Positions 9,196 to 21,312 are shown, counted from the first letter of the stretch. The stretch: 63,314 bases of DNA from CAZAYP01 sp964489425 [NCBI: uncultured Verrucomicrobiota bacterium] (GCA_964489425.1 CAZAYP010000028.1:1-63314); one strand, 5' to 3'. Notes: generated by a model from the sequence alone, not told the origin. Numbers and translations are program-made.

Positions 9196-11409
9196 TTACA
9201 GCATCCCATTTCTCCGCCGGATCGACCACTCGCCCGCCAGCAACCCGGCCACCAGAACGACAAGGAGCCATTGATCCCAGGCGGGTTCCCACTGGGCCGC
9301 GCCGGCCTCCACCTCTTGCATGCGCGGGGCCAGCGAGCGGATCACGCGGTCCAAATCCGCGGCCTGGATCAACTGCCCGCCCGATTCCGTGGCCAGTTGC
9401 GCCAGGCGCTCGTAGTCAGCGCTGACCTCGTCGGTTTCCTGGGGCGGCCGGCGCACTTCCAGGGTGGTGGTTACCTGCCGGACCACATCGGTGGCGCCGG
9501 GCGCAGCCTCGGCGGCTTGGATACGATACAAGCCCGGCATGGTCGGCGTGAAAATGGCGGCCCAGGTGTTTGAGGATTCGCCGGTGGGACGGGGCGTCAA
9601 CGTATCCATCAACTGTTCGTCGCGGTAAAGAGCGAGGATCGGCGCCGCAGCCGCCCCGCGGGCGGCACGGCCGGCAACGACCGCCTTGACCGGTTCGCCC
9701 GGCAGCACCGAACCTGGGTGCACGCGCACGCCCAGCTGCGCGCCCGGCAGAAAATCGGTTTGCACGGCCGCCCACTGGAACAAGGCGACCCAAAACCGGT
9801 TGTAAAAGTCGCGGGATTCGGGCGCGGCCGGGAAAAAGTCCCATTGCCACCAGCCCTCGGCGTTGACCAGCAGTTCCAGCCCATTGCCCGCGCGCCGACT
9901 CACCAGGACCGGCACGCTGGATCCGGCGGTTTCCGGCGCCCCCTCGGCCAATACCTGGGCGAAGGATTTCAGGCGTTGGATCGTATGATTTTGTTGCAGG
10001 GGGGGCAGGCGCCGCCAAACCGGATCTTCCCGGCCCGGCAGCAATCCGGCAAACAGACCCGACTGTTCGCCGGCCAGGGTGGGCCGCCACCGCAGCGGTT
10101 GCCGCGCCGCCGCGCCCCACTCGACCGGCTCCAAGGGCTCCACGTCCGGCGCGGATCCAAACCCGGATTTGCCCCGGAAGAACACCACGCTGCCGCCATG
10201 GTCCCGCACAAACTGCTGCAGGAGCAAGGAGCGCGCCGGCGTCAGGAAATATTCCGCGCCTTTGCCAAAGGCCACGATGTCATGCTGGAACAGCGCATCG
10301 GCGGAGTCGGGGAACTGGGTGGTTTCGGCCGCGTCCTCGCCCGCGCCGGTCTGAATGCGGAAATAGCGGTCGCCGGTCACCCGGTGCACGGTGGTTACCT
10401 GGAACTGGGGCTGTTGGCGCAGGCATTGGGCGAGAAACTTGGTGTCCCAGTGGGGCGCCCCCTCGACCAGCAGGATCGAGATCGGGCCGGTGATCACGCT
10501 GATGCCGACCTCGGCCGTGTTGTCGGCCAGGGTGGTTTCGCCCGGCCAGTCGTCCACCTTGACCCTGACCTGGTGGTAGCCGGGATCACCGGCGCGATAC
10601 ACCAGCTCGGCGCGCGCCTGCGCGTTATTCGTGATGACCAATACTTGTTGCGCCAACTCCTTGCCGGCGGCATCGAGCAGGCGCAGGCTGGTACGGATCT
10701 CGCCCAGGTTGTGGTTGGCCACCTGGACCGGGATGCGCAGCTCCTGGCCGGCGAAGGTGACCAAGTGGCGGGGCGGCACGCTGACCGCCAGGTCGGTGCG
10801 TGGCACCGGGCCGCCGACGCCCAAGGCAAACACCGGCGCATCCATGGCGCGCGCGCGCAGGCCCAGGGCCGGGTCCGGATCGCCCGCCAGTTGCCGGCCG
10901 TCCGACACCAAAACCACGCCGGCCAGGCTGCGGGCGGCGCCCTCGTAGCGTTCCAGCAGGGTGCGCAAGGGCGCAGAAAGATCGGTCGTGGCGCCGTCCG
11001 CGCGCAAGGCTTGCGCGGCGGCGAGATCGCGCGCCTCGTTTTCAAGCTGGCCGGCAAAGGTGAATATCCGCGCCCGGCCAGGGTCGTCCGCAGCGCGCAT
11101 GGCCTGGCCGGCCAACTGGAGCGCGGTGTGCCAGCGTGACGGCGCCGCGGTGTCCGCCGTGGTCATGCTGGCGCTGCGATCCAGCAACAGCGCCCAATCG
11201 CTGTTCGCGTTGCGCAACCAGCGGCGTTCGTGGCCGGGATTGAGCGCCACGCCGGCCAGCGCCAGCAGCGCGAGGCCCCGGCAGGCCAGGATGGGGAGCC
11301 GGACCATGGCCGGCGCACCGCGCGTCGACCGCCAGGCGCCGAACCCGGCCAAGCCCAACGCCAGGGCCAGGAGCGGCAGCAGCACATCCATGGGCAGCAC
11401 CGGGTTCAT
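9196..11409 (-). CDS. VWA-domain membrane protein (glutamine-amidotransferase-like type)
   Basis: This 737-aa protein starts at the ATG that overlaps the BatA stop (ATGA at 11406-11409). A longer frame upstream exists but would overlap the BatA gene heavily. Two N-terminal hydrophobic helices lead to a Von Willebrand A domain with the MIDAS motif D77-R-S79-A-S81. Next comes a segment resembling an exported glutamine-amidotransferase-like domain (PISILLVEGAPHWDTKFLAQCL, HDIVAFGKG, LLQQFVRDHGGSVVFF). A last membrane helix (LLVVLVAGLLAGEW) ends it. It probably binds a divalent metal and a partner protein in the envelope, next to BatA. No catalytic triad was identified. Confidence 0.8.
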   Translation of the reverse strand: MNPVLPMDVLLPLLALALGLAGFGAWRSTRGAPAMVRLPILACRGLALLALAGVALNPGHERRWLRNANSDWALLLDRSASMTTADTAAPSRWHTALQLAGQAMRAADDPGRARIFTFAGQLENEARDLAAAQALRADGATTDLSAPLRTLLERYEGAARSLAGVVLVSDGRQLAGDPDPALGLRARAMDAPVFALGVGGPVPRTDLAVSVPPRHLVTFAGQELRIPVQVANHNLGEIRTSLRLLDAAGKELAQQVLVITNNAQARAELVYRAGDPGYHQVRVKVDDWPGETTLADNTAEVGISVITGPISILLVEGAPHWDTKFLAQCLRQQPQFQVTTVHRVTGDRYFRIQTGAGEDAAETTQFPDSADALFQHDIVAFGKGAEYFLTPARSLLLQQFVRDHGGSVVFFRGKSGFGSAPDVEPLEPVEWGAAARQPLRWRPTLAGEQSGLFAGLLPGREDPVWRRLPPLQQNHTIQRLKSFAQVLAEGAPETAGSSVPVLVSRRAGNGLELLVNAEGWWQWDFFPAAPESRDFYNRFWVALFQWAAVQTDFLPGAQLGVRVHPGSVLPGEPVKAVVAGRAARGAAAAPILALYRDEQLMDTLTPRPTGESSNTWAAIFTPTMPGLYRIQAAEAAPGATDVVRQVTTTLEVRRPPQETDEVSADYERLAQLATESGGQLIQAADLDRVIRSLAPRMQEVEAGAAQWEPAWDQWLLVVLVAGLLAGEWSIRRRNGML

Positions 11410-13430
11410 GCGGTGCGGGCGCTCCAGGCGGTGAGCAACGCCTCCAACAACAACGCGGCTGCCAGGAGGCCCAGGCACCAGGGCCACAGCTCGCGGCCCT
11501 GCTGAAGTTCCTCGAGATCGCGGCCGGCGCGCACCGCAGGGGCGGTGCCGGCCGTGGCGGCAGGCGCCACCGCGCGCAAATCCGATTCCGGCGGCGGGAA
11601 ATTTACTACGCTGTAGCCCAGGAGATCCGCGCCGATCCGCCAGGTGAACAGGCCGGGTTCCCTGGCGCCCGGCGCGGCAAACAACGTCCCGGCCGGCACG
11701 ACGCGGCGTTCCACCGGCAGGCGCTGGCCCTGGACATCGGTCAGCTCGACCTCCGCGGCCAGCGCGTCGCGGTCAATCGTGCGCGTCATTTCCTGGCCGG
11801 GGAAGAAATGATCGCGATCCCGCGGCCGGGGCTGGGCCCGCGCCGCCTGGAGGATTTCGCCCAGCAGCGCCAGGAACTCCGGCCGGCTGGCCCAATCGCT
11901 GGCCGCGGGCGCCACCGGCAGGTTCCAGAGATAGACATCGCCCGGGGCACGGGCCCGCGCCAGCGCCGGCACGTGGTCCGCGTATTCCAGGATCGTCGTG
12001 AGGTTGGACGATGCCGGCAACGCGAAGTTCAACCGGGCCTGGAACACGCCGGCGGCGGGATCGCCGTACTGACCCTCGCTGAACACGGCGACCAACGGGT
12101 CACCCGGCGCAGCCAAAACCAGGGGGAACGGTTGGTCCGCCACCTGCCACAAGGCCTGGGCCTGGACCGTGGGACCCGCCGGCAAGCCCAGGATCGCCTG
12201 GACGCGCTCCTGCGGCGTGTCCGCCGCCGGGAACCACACGATCGGCCGGCCCAGCGCCAGCCAGCGTTGCGCCGCATCCGGTGGTGTTCCATCCCAGCCG
12301 GCCAGCATCAACAGATCGTCGTCCAAGCTGGATTGCTCCCAGAACGTGGCCGGCAGACGCGTGACCTGGACCCAGCCCAGGGCCGCCAGCGCCCGCTGCC
12401 AGGCCTGGGCGGTCTCCGCATCCTGGTCAAGCAGCCCAACACGCAGGTGGGGATGGACCTTAACCACGGATTGCCGCAGGTTGTCGCCGGCCAGAGCATC
12501 TTCGCCCAGTTCCGCCACCAGCGGGAACTCGCCAGCTTCCGGCACATTGACCGAAAACACCGCCGCGCCCGTTGACCAGGGGGCCAGGGACACCTCCTGG
12601 CGCTGGCGCTGCTCGCCCAGGCGCAGGAACACGCTGACCTGACGCGGCCGGGGCGAATAGTTGCAAACCTCGCAATACACGGCCACCGACTCATGGGGCA
12701 GCGGGATGGCCGGTTCCCAGTACAGGCGGGTCAACGCCATGTTTTCCGCAGCCGCCGCGCCCACCTTGATGGGAAACAGCGCCATGCCCAGCGGGATAGC
12801 GTTCCGGGTGGGATCCCAGTTGGTTTGTTGGAAATCGGAGACAAGGACAATTTCGAGGGTGCCTGGCCAATCCCGCAGTTGGTCGGCAGCCAGTTGCAGC
12901 GCGGCGGGCAAGTCCGCCAGTTCGCTGGTTACACGGGCGGCGCGCAACTGGTCGCGCAGAAAGGTCAGGTTGATGCCCAGGTTGGGATACAGGGCGCGGG
13001 GGCGGGCGCCGGCAAAGATCACGTTGGCGTGGTCGCCGGGGTGCAGGCCGGCCAGGACGTCCGCGGCTTCGGCGCAGGCCGCGGCAAAGCGTGACTGGGA
13101 ACCCTCGATATAGGCCATGGAAGCCGACGCGTCCACCACGACCACCACGTTGCGCCGGGCGCCCGGCTGCGGGCGGGCCGGCCCGGCGAACCAGACCGGC
13201 CGCAGGACCAGCAGGACCAGCGCGAGCACCGCCAGGGTGCGCAGGAGCCACAGGAGCCAGTCCCGCGGCCGGCGCAGGCGTTGGGTACGGCGGTTGACGC
13301 GCCGCAACAAAACCAGCGAACTGAAATGCAACACCGGCGGCCGCGCCCGCGCCAGCAGGTGCACCAGCAGCGGCAGCAGCACCAGGCCCAGCAGCGGCCA
13401 CCACGCGGCATGGATCAGGAGCAGGTTCAT
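11406..13430 (-). CDS. BatA-type VWA membrane protein
   Basis: This 674-aa protein opens with a BatA N-terminal domain: a helix at about 8-27 (LLGLVLLPLLVHLLA), then LHFSSLVLLRRVNRRTQ, and a second helix around 60-80. A VWA domain follows with an intact MIDAS (D100-A-S102-A-S104) and LEIVLVSDFQQTNW. A long extracytoplasmic part and a C-terminal helix (CLGLLAAALLLEALLTAW) complete it. In the family, BatA-like proteins act with MoxR ATPases and DUF58 proteins in envelope stress tolerance or in maturation of secreted complexes. The MoxR and DUF58 genes are immediately upstream here, and both junctions are ATGA overlaps. Confidence 0.85.
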   Translation of the reverse strand: MNLLLIHAAWWPLLGLVLLPLLVHLLARARPPVLHFSSLVLLRRVNRRTQRLRRPRDWLLWLLRTLAVLALVLLVLRPVWFAGPARPQPGARRNVVVVVDASASMAYIEGSQSRFAAACAEAADVLAGLHPGDHANVIFAGARPRALYPNLGINLTFLRDQLRAARVTSELADLPAALQLAADQLRDWPGTLEIVLVSDFQQTNWDPTRNAIPLGMALFPIKVGAAAAENMALTRLYWEPAIPLPHESVAVYCEVCNYSPRPRQVSVFLRLGEQRQRQEVSLAPWSTGAAVFSVNVPEAGEFPLVAELGEDALAGDNLRQSVVKVHPHLRVGLLDQDAETAQAWQRALAALGWVQVTRLPATFWEQSSLDDDLLMLAGWDGTPPDAAQRWLALGRPIVWFPAADTPQERVQAILGLPAGPTVQAQALWQVADQPFPLVLAAPGDPLVAVFSEGQYGDPAAGVFQARLNFALPASSNLTTILEYADHVPALARARAPGDVYLWNLPVAPAASDWASRPEFLALLGEILQAARAQPRPRDRDHFFPGQEMTRTIDRDALAAEVELTDVQGQRLPVERRVVPAGTLFAAPGAREPGLFTWRIGADLLGYSVVNFPPPESDLRAVAPAATAGTAPAVRAGRDLEELQQGRELWPWCLGLLAAALLLEALLTAWSARTA

Positions 13431-14289
13431 TGGGCGAGGCGATCGAAAAGGGACCAGTGGGGTTGATCGGTGCGCGCCAACGTGTAGTTCACCCGCCGGC
13501 GGCGGGCCAACTCGCGCAGGCTGTCCACGTGCTGGCGGAGAGCCGCGGCATAATCCCGGCGAAGCGACGGGATATGGGCAATCATCCGGCCGCGCGTCTC
13601 GAGGTCCTGGAACGTGGCCAGGCCGCGGTCAGGCAAGTCCAGCTCCTGGGGATCCAGCACGTGGAACAAATGCACGTCAAACCCGCGGTGCAGGTAGGGA
13701 TTGAGCGCCGCGAAACACGCCGCCGGGTCGCCCCAGAAATCCGAGAGCACCACCAGTGCGCCCTTGCGCCGGAACTGCGGGAACAGGCGCGTCAGCACGG
13801 ACTCGAGCCCGGTTTCACCGGCCGGCTGGTTATGCTCCAGCGCGGCCAGCAGCGCGTGCAAGTGGCCGGTGGTGCTGCCCGGAGGATGCGCCTGGCGTAC
13901 CTCGGCGTCGAACAGGCACAACGACACGGCGTCTTTGTTGCGCGCGACCAGGTAGCTCAAGCCGGCGGCGAAGTGGGAGGCATAGTCCAGCTTCGAGCGC
14001 CGGGCGCCAAATCCCATGGAGGCGCTGCTGTCCAGCAGGATGTGGCAGACCGTGTCGGTTTCCTGGTTGTGCGTGCGCAAATAATGGCGGTCGGTGCGCG
14101 CATAAACCCGCCAGTCCACCCGGCGCAAGTCGTCGCCCGGGACGTACGGCCGATAATCGCGGAACTCGGTGGACGACCCGACCGCGCGGGCGCTGTGCCG
14201 GCCGGCCCACTGCCCCTCCACCAGGGAGCGGGGCACGAAGGCGTACCGGCGCAGGGCGCGGATATCTTCGGGTCGCAGGTACTTGGACT

Positions 14290-14293
<4 letters not shown>
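13427..14293 (-). CDS. DUF58 protein
   Basis: This 288-aa protein starts at the ATG overlapping the MoxR stop (14290-14293). It shows the diagnostic DUF58 block EFRDYRPYVPGDDLRRVDW (about 43-61), and a VWA-like metal site D88-S-S90-A-S92 inside ILLDSSASMGF, then LVVLSDFWGD. It is soluble. DUF58 proteins are partners of MoxR AAA+ ATPases, probably as the adaptor between ATPase and VWA membrane substrates. Length is normal for the family. Confidence 0.9.
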
Positions 14294-15278
<985 letters not shown>

Positions 15279-15282
<4 letters not shown>

Positions 15283-18170
15283 TCGATCTCCTCCTGGATA
15301 GACTGGGTTGCTGACGATTCCGGGCCTGGGGATTGGGTCGGCGCCCAACCCCGCCACAGGATGCTGGCGGGTGCCAGAAGATTCCCCTGGCCCGCGCAAA
15401 ACCGGTCAACGCCGGACCAGAAATCAGCATCGTCCTGCTGGTGTTCGGCCCGGATCTCCGCGACGATCTCGTTCACGGCATCGCCAAGCAAGTCTTCTGG
15501 GCCACTGACCGGCGCCGGAGCATTGAGCACCTCCGCAGCCGGTCCTAACGACCATTCCGTCTGCACCATCTCGAAGCCGGGCAAGTGCAACCAGGCGACC
15601 AGCGTGGGTTGGCGGGCATTCAGTTGCGGCGGCAGGTCGAAGTCGCCGCGGTTCGGGATAAGTTTTGGATCCGCGATCACGATCTGCAGGCCCTGCAGGC
15701 AGGGCAGGCGCTGGATCACCGCCATGACGTTGCAGCCCGCCATTACCTCTTTCCGGCAATGGTCCTGAACCGCTTCAACCAATGTCCGGCTCAGAACCTG
15801 GCCGACCATGGATTGGAGCGCGAGGGGTGGCTGGCCTGTGATGCAGATCACGCCCACGACCTTGTTCGCCAGCGGCAGCCACGCGGTGCGCAGCGCCGCG
15901 TTGGTGCCTTCCCGCTCCATGAGCGCCAGCCATTCGCCCGGCTGGACATCCGCCAGCACGGCAGCCAGGTTGGTGGCGGGGCCGGCGTTCAACATTTCAG
16001 CAGCCAACTCCGCGGTGCGCTGCGGCGCCACAATGGCGGCCTGGGGCAAGGGCGGGAGGTCGATTTCCGTGCGGCCATCCAGGCGCAGCATGGCCCGTTG
16101 CTTTAGGAGGGATCGGCCCATGGGACCCAACAGCATTACGCCCCGGTTACGCATAAAATCATCAAAGTTGCAGACCATTTGGATCAGCTCTGCGGTGACA
16201 TCCGAGACAGTCATGGTGGGATCACCATTGCCACCCGTCAACCGCTGATCATCGAGCAACTGGCGCCAGAGGTCTGCGTTGGCTCGCAGGTCCCATGGCG
16301 CGCCCACACGTTGTCCCTGGCGACTGCGGCCCATGGCCGCCCCCTGCCCCACGGAAAGCCGCGGGAGGAAGCGGATCAAGGCTACGCGGGTATCCGGGTC
16401 CGGCGCCGCCACGGCTGCGGCTAGCACGTTGGACAGGACCTGGCCGGGCGGCATTTTCGTCATTCGCTGCGCCAACAAAACTTGCATCGATTCCAAGGAT
16501 TCTTTGCCCGCGGCCACGTCGCGCAGCAGGTCCGCGGCAGACGTCGCCGATATCGCGCCGCGGAGCTGGGCCACCTGGTTGCTGTACTGCGCCAGGAAGA
16601 AGCCACGCGTGTCGACCACGTCATCAGAATCCATATCAGAATCCATGGCATCCGCCATGTTGGCCAGGGCATCCTGCGCTGCGGCGTCCAGGCGTTGGAT
16701 ATAATCTTCCACAAACCCACGGGCTTCTGCGCCGCGTGCCACGGCGTATTCCATCACGGCCTGAAAGCTTTCGTTGGGATCGTCAGGATCAACCAGGTGC
16801 GTCTGCAGCGCGACCAGGTCTTCGGGCCCGGCATGCGCCAGCAGGTACTGGATGGCTGCCGTGCGTTGCGCGCGCGACCCTTCCTCCAAGTACACCTGAG
16901 CCAGTTGTGTCAGCGTGTTCGAGCCGTACGCTTCGTACCACGACCGGCATTCGGACTGGAATTCCTCCGCGCTCATCCGGGCAAAGGGACTACCGTATTT
17001 TTCGCCCGAAATTAACAGGGGCTCAAGGAACTTGCGGGCCATATCAGAGCGCAGGGCGGGTCGGTCCATCTCGAGGAACAGGCGCGCGTTCATGTCCTCG
17101 ACGGGTTCGGAACTGGAAAAGTAGTAAGACGATCCAAAGATCATTTTCAGGTCATCCGTCCCCCACCCCGTCAGGGTCGAATCCGTAACCAACGCGATCA
17201 GTAGCGGCAGAATGGCCGGACCCTGGGCTTGAATGTCGGAAAAGACCGAGTCTCCGACGGGCGGCGAATCATCGGCATCATCCGCGGCCGCAGGCAGGAT
17301 CCAGATGTTCCCGGACCGCCAGCCGAACATGGCCCGCTCGTCTGCCGGCTTCTCGAGCAGGGACCGGGCGATCCGGCGCTCTGTCTCGGACCACTGGCCG
17401 TCGGGCAGACCGGACGCATTGGTATGGGCCCCCTGCCCCGCTACCAAGTCGGCAAGGTGTTGCACGGCCTCGCGTTTCTGCCATCCCGCCGGGTACTGCG
17501 CCAGCAATCCTCGCAAGGCCACAAGGAACGCCGCCCGATCGCCCTGTTGTTTAAAAGCAGTGTACGCATCAATGTACGCACCATCCGCGATCTCGCTGAT
17601 GGCCTGCACCACCACGCGGCGGGAATCGCCGACGAGTCGGAACAGGGCGTCCGCGATGTCGTTGGCCTGGTTGGTGAAACCGGCCCGCTGAGCGTGGGCT
17701 GCCCAAAGGAGCAGGCGGCCGGCACCACCATTACCATCAGCCAGCCTCCGTTGGCCATACTCATCCTTGGCCAGGTCGGCAAGATAGGTGGTGACCGCGT
17801 TGAGATCGTTGGATAAGTTCGCCGGCCGCCAGGTGCCAAGGGCGCCGGTGGGGGCCGGGTTCGTTGCCGACCGTGCCGACCGTGCATCCGCCACGTCCAG
17901 CACCTGCGCCGACTCCACGACAAACCGCGCTCGGCCGGGACCCAGATCCGCGGTTTTCCAGGCGTTACCATCCTGGCGGAGATCGTAGAGGCCCGAAGAG
18001 GACGACACCTGGGGGTCCATTCGGTCGAGGCGCACGTACTCGGCGCCGGCCACGTCCGGCAACCCGGCCGCGCGCAACTCGGCAAACCCGGCGCTGAAAT
18101 CCACGGCCCGCGCCGCCCCAACGGCCCACGCGCACATCAGCACTAACCCAAGGGCGCGCCGGCAGCTCAT
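15279..18170 (-). CDS. Large exported protein of unknown function
   Basis: This 963-aa protein begins with a signal peptide (MSCRRALGLVLMCAWAVGAARA). The mature part is mostly helical and shows irregular alpha-repeat character (Ala/Leu-rich segments such as RTAAIQYLLAHAGPEDLVALQTHL), so a divergent HEAT/TPR-like solenoid is possible. No catalytic motif or membrane anchor is recognised. It sits between the lipoprotein and MoxR with ATGA overlaps on both sides, so it belongs to the same envelope system. It could be the exported client or scaffold of the MoxR-VWA complex; that is inference. Confidence 0.65.
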
Positions 18171-19168
18171 GGCCGCGCCTCGGGCTCAAAGACAATTGTC
18201 ACCGTCGCGTTGGTTTCCACCACGGCGCCGGGGAACCCCAGTGCGGTCTCGAAAAACTCTGACTGGTCCGGCATGTCGTTGAGAAGGTCAGGCGCCGCGA
18301 GGTTCGGTAACTTTGCAAAATCAAGGGCGTAGAGGTTATAGCGTCCGGGCCGGCCCGCAACAGGATGCCCGGCGTTTGTATCCGTGACCCGGCCCTTGAC
18401 CTCCACGGACACGCTCAGTTTCATTTGCTTCACGAGCTTTGCGGCGGCGGCCATCTCGTCGTTGTCCGTCACGCCAATGGGAGCCGTCTCCTGGATGATC
18501 ATGCTGTCCACCACCGGCAGAGCAGCAGGCGCATTGGCGGCGGCAGCTTGCCGTTCCTTTTGCCGCCCGACCGCCTTGACCATGAGATCCGGCAGATGGA
18601 TGCGCAAGGTGTACGGCTCAGTTTTGCTCATGGAAAACGTGATGGCCGGATCCAACGCCGGTTCATAATCCGATTCCTCGTCCGGGTCTTCCACGGCCGT
18701 ACCGGTCATTTCCACAAGGGAACCATCCAGCGGGATGCGGAGTTGGTTGATATCTTTGATGGAATACAACGCCACGGAGCCCTGGACACCGGCTTCGTCC
18801 ACGCGCCGGGCTTCCACGAATTCGACGTCCGGGCCATACATCACGGCTTGGTCTTTCAGCCGCTCCTCGTTGAAGAAGGGATCGTGCGATTCACGAGGCG
18901 GCATGACCGGAACGTTGCCTTCGATGCTGATCATGACAGAGTCGCCGCCCGCCCCCCGGCCCTCGGCTATGATCTCGCGCGGATACACCTGGGTCACCAG
19001 GACATGTGCGCTGCCGTCGGGATGCACCACCACGTTGATCTTCTGGGTAAAACATCCCGGGACCGCCACCAGCAACAGGCCGACCAACCCGGCTCTGCAG
19101 GCCCGGCGTACCGCGCCACACCAGCGCAGGCCTTCGCATCGGGCTTGTATGTTATTTGGCATTTCCAC
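18167..19168 (-). CDS. Putative lipoprotein, first gene of the MoxR operon
   Basis: This 333-aa protein has a long basic N-region, a hydrophobic stretch and a lipobox (VAVPGC), so it is probably lipid-anchored. The mature part is beta-rich, with INVVVHPDGSAHVLV near its start and a region of alternating hydrophobic strands; no known domain is recognised. A second in-frame ATG two codons downstream is an equally possible start. It overlaps the 963-aa protein by ATGA and is probably the first gene of the coupled series. A TTGAC box lies about 60-70 bp upstream without a good partner, so the promoter is uncertain. Confidence 0.6.
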   Translation of the reverse strand: MEMPNNIQARCEGLRWCGAVRRACRAGLVGLLLVAVPGCFTQKINVVVHPDGSAHVLVTQVYPREIIAEGRGAGGDSVMISIEGNVPVMPPRESHDPFFNEERLKDQAVMYGPDVEFVEARRVDEAGVQGSVALYSIKDINQLRIPLDGSLVEMTGTAVEDPDEESDYEPALDPAITFSMSKTEPYTLRIHLPDLMVKAVGRQKERQAAAANAPAALPVVDSMIIQETAPIGVTDNDEMAAAAKLVKQMKLSVSVEVKGRVTDTNAGHPVAGRPGRYNLYALDFAKLPNLAAPDLLNDMPDQSEFFETALGFPGAVVETNATVTIVFEPEARP

Positions 19169-19331
19169 AGGGTCTCAATTTCACAGGCCACCTTGCCATG
19201 TTGCGAGGAACCCGTCAAAACCCATTCCAACCTGGGCGCAGATTCGGCAGCGGCGCCTCCAAGGCAGATGCCGGAGGAATTCGCTCCGTCGCATCCGGCT
19301 GGGTTTGATCTACATAGGTAAGGCCACGCGG

Positions 19332-20333
19332 CTATGGCCGTGGCGTCTTGGCCTCGGGCTTGGGATGCTGCTGGAAGAAATGCCAGATGCGCGAAGCGGC
19401 ATCGAAATCCTTGAGCGGATGATCTTCCGGCAGCCATTCGGTGTAAGGGCCTCCGGGCCACTGGTGTCCCCAATTAAGAATCCGGCATACCCGCACCTCG
19501 GTCTGGCCGTTGATATCTGTCCAGAACTCTTCGCTCACCCATCCTCCGGACGAGGATTCCCACTCCGGACCCTGGTCGCAATGATTGGCCGCGATCCAAA
19601 ATCCGGCGGCATCCGAAACCGGGCGGTACTCGCGCTGGCCCGAGCGACCTACCGGCCGGCCGCCGACGATCGGGATCGCCTCATCGGCGGTGCCGTGCAT
19701 GATATAGACGGAGATCGGGCCCGCCGGCGGCGGCAACAACCACTCCGGCTGATCCGGCGTCGCCTGGCTGCCGATGGCGCCCGCCACCGCCGCAACGGCG
19801 GCCAACGTCCCGGAACGTTCTGCCGCGTAGCGGTAGGCCAGCATGCCGCCATTCGACAACCCCACCATGTAAACACGCTGCCGGTCGATGGCATAGTGCC
19901 GCCCCATCTCCTGGATGACGGCATCAAGGAATGCGACATCGTCCCACTGGTCCTTGGCGGCTTTCCCGCAGCAATGCCCGGCATTCCAATGCTGAAGATA
20001 ACCCAGGATCCCGATCCCTTCCGGGTAGATGACCATGAAGCCCTCGCGGTCAGCCAACTGGCTCCACCCCGACCCTTGTTCCATTTCCCGCGCGGTGCTG
20101 AACGCCCCGTGCAGCACAATCACGACCGGGCACGGCCGGGCCGGATCATACCCCAGGGGAATATGGAAATTGAAATGGCGGGAATACCCGCCGGTGTGCA
20201 GGTTCAAATCATCCTTGAAGGTTCCCGACTCCCGCCGGTTCGTATGGTGCCGCAGTCCGACACAGCCGGCCGCCACGCAAAGCAGCAACGTCAATATCCG
20301 TGGCCCCAACCGTCCACCAGGCCATGCGCGCAT
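19332..20333 (-). CDS. PHB-depolymerase/feruloyl-esterase-like lipoprotein
   Basis: This 333-aa alpha/beta hydrolase starts at the ATG (20333) after GGGGCGACGAA; the frame extends upstream into the preceding gene. A lipobox (VAAGC, Cys24) predicts a lipoprotein. Motifs are the oxyanion-hole region VVIVLHG, GFMVIYPEG, the nucleophile elbow GLSNGG (Ser160), IMHGTADEAIP carrying the acid, and NWGHQWPGG carrying the catalytic His. This is the esterase/depolymerase (LpqC-like) family, which cleaves polyesters or feruloylated plant polymers. The substrate is not determined. It lies 22 bp downstream of the TatT-like gene and is probably co-transcribed. Confidence 0.85.
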   Translation of the reverse strand: MRAWPGGRLGPRILTLLLCVAAGCVGLRHHTNRRESGTFKDDLNLHTGGYSRHFNFHIPLGYDPARPCPVVIVLHGAFSTAREMEQGSGWSQLADREGFMVIYPEGIGILGYLQHWNAGHCCGKAAKDQWDDVAFLDAVIQEMGRHYAIDRQRVYMVGLSNGGMLAYRYAAERSGTLAAVAAVAGAIGSQATPDQPEWLLPPPAGPISVYIMHGTADEAIPIVGGRPVGRSGQREYRPVSDAAGFWIAANHCDQGPEWESSSGGWVSEEFWTDINGQTEVRVCRILNWGHQWPGGPYTEWLPEDHPLKDFDAASRIWHFFQQHPKPEAKTPRP

Positions 20334-20355
20334 TTCGTCGCCCCGTATCCGGCGG

Positions 20356-21312
20356 TCAGAATCTACTGTGCATGGACTCCAGCAACCGCCGGGCATCTTG
20401 CATGATAAATGCATTCCATGCGGGATGGCCCGGGCTTAGCCTGGCATCCTGGGCCAGGACCCATTCCAAATCTTCCTGGAACTCCTGCGGTTTATTCATC
20501 TTGATGTCATAGTACTTGGCCCGTCCCCAGCGATAGACAAGCTGGCGCGGATCCGCCGCGATGGCCTTGCTCAAGTACATTTCCGACTTCGGGCGGTCGC
20601 CGCCCACGCGCTCCGGAATCGAAAGGTAGTAGATGCCCCACGTGAAATAGAGCATGCCATTACCCCATCCCGGATCGATGGTATCCATGTGCTCCATGAC
20701 CCGTTTTGCGCGCTGAATCCAGCGGAAGTTGAGCGCCTGCCCCATGTACCCGTAACATTCCTTGAAGTTGTAGAAAACGGAATTGACCCAGAAAAACATG
20801 GCATCCATCTCCCGGGCGCCCAGCACCCGGCAGGCATCCCAGGTAGGTTCACCCTCCTGGATTTTCTGCCTGAACGCGGGCTGGGTGTACATGGCCCCCT
20901 CGGCATACAGCATGGCGCTCCTGAAACTGGACTTCTTGTCGGCTACGCTGGCCATGTAGCCGTCGCCCAGCAGCAGGTGGAACTGCGCCAACTGAACATA
21001 GGCCTCGTAGCTGTCAGGATCAACCTCGAGAACGGCCTGGTAAGCGGCTACCGCCCGCTCAATGCTTTCCCGCGAATCCGCCTGGAGCCCGAGCCGACTG
21101 GCTTGTTCAAGCCGACTGGCGGCTTCTCCACCACGGGTGCCGGCAGATCGGTCCGGCCACTGCGGCCGCCACATCACACAGCCCGGGGTCATGCAGGCTA
21201 CCCAACCAATCCACAGCAGGGGAACGATCCGCTGGACGCGCCTGGACAAAAAACAGGCCCGCGCGATCCCGCGACCCCGCGCACCACCCCGCACCGGCTC
21301 CCATGTTGACAT
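20356..21312 (-). CDS. TatT-like (TRAP transporter T-component) lipoprotein
   Basis: This 318-aa protein starts at the ATG at 21312, behind AAAGGATGG. It has a hydrophobic segment ending in a lipobox-like MTPGC (about Cys45) and then TPR-like helices (AYQAVLEVDPDSYEAYVQLAQFHL). Further features are MDAMFFWVNSVFYNF, GNGMLYFTWGIYYL and a C-terminal PAWNAFIMQDARRLL. This pattern resembles the TatT family, periplasmic lipoproteins that assist TRAP transporters in Treponema and others. No TRAP permease or binding protein is nearby, so a transport role is unproven. Confidence 0.6.
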   Translation of the reverse strand: MSTWEPVRGGARGRGIARACFLSRRVQRIVPLLWIGWVACMTPGCVMWRPQWPDRSAGTRGGEAASRLEQASRLGLQADSRESIERAVAAYQAVLEVDPDSYEAYVQLAQFHLLLGDGYMASVADKKSSFRSAMLYAEGAMYTQPAFRQKIQEGEPTWDACRVLGAREMDAMFFWVNSVFYNFKECYGYMGQALNFRWIQRAKRVMEHMDTIDPGWGNGMLYFTWGIYYLSIPERVGGDRPKSEMYLSKAIAADPRQLVYRWGRAKYYDIKMNKPQEFQEDLEWVLAQDARLSPGHPAWNAFIMQDARRLLESMHSRF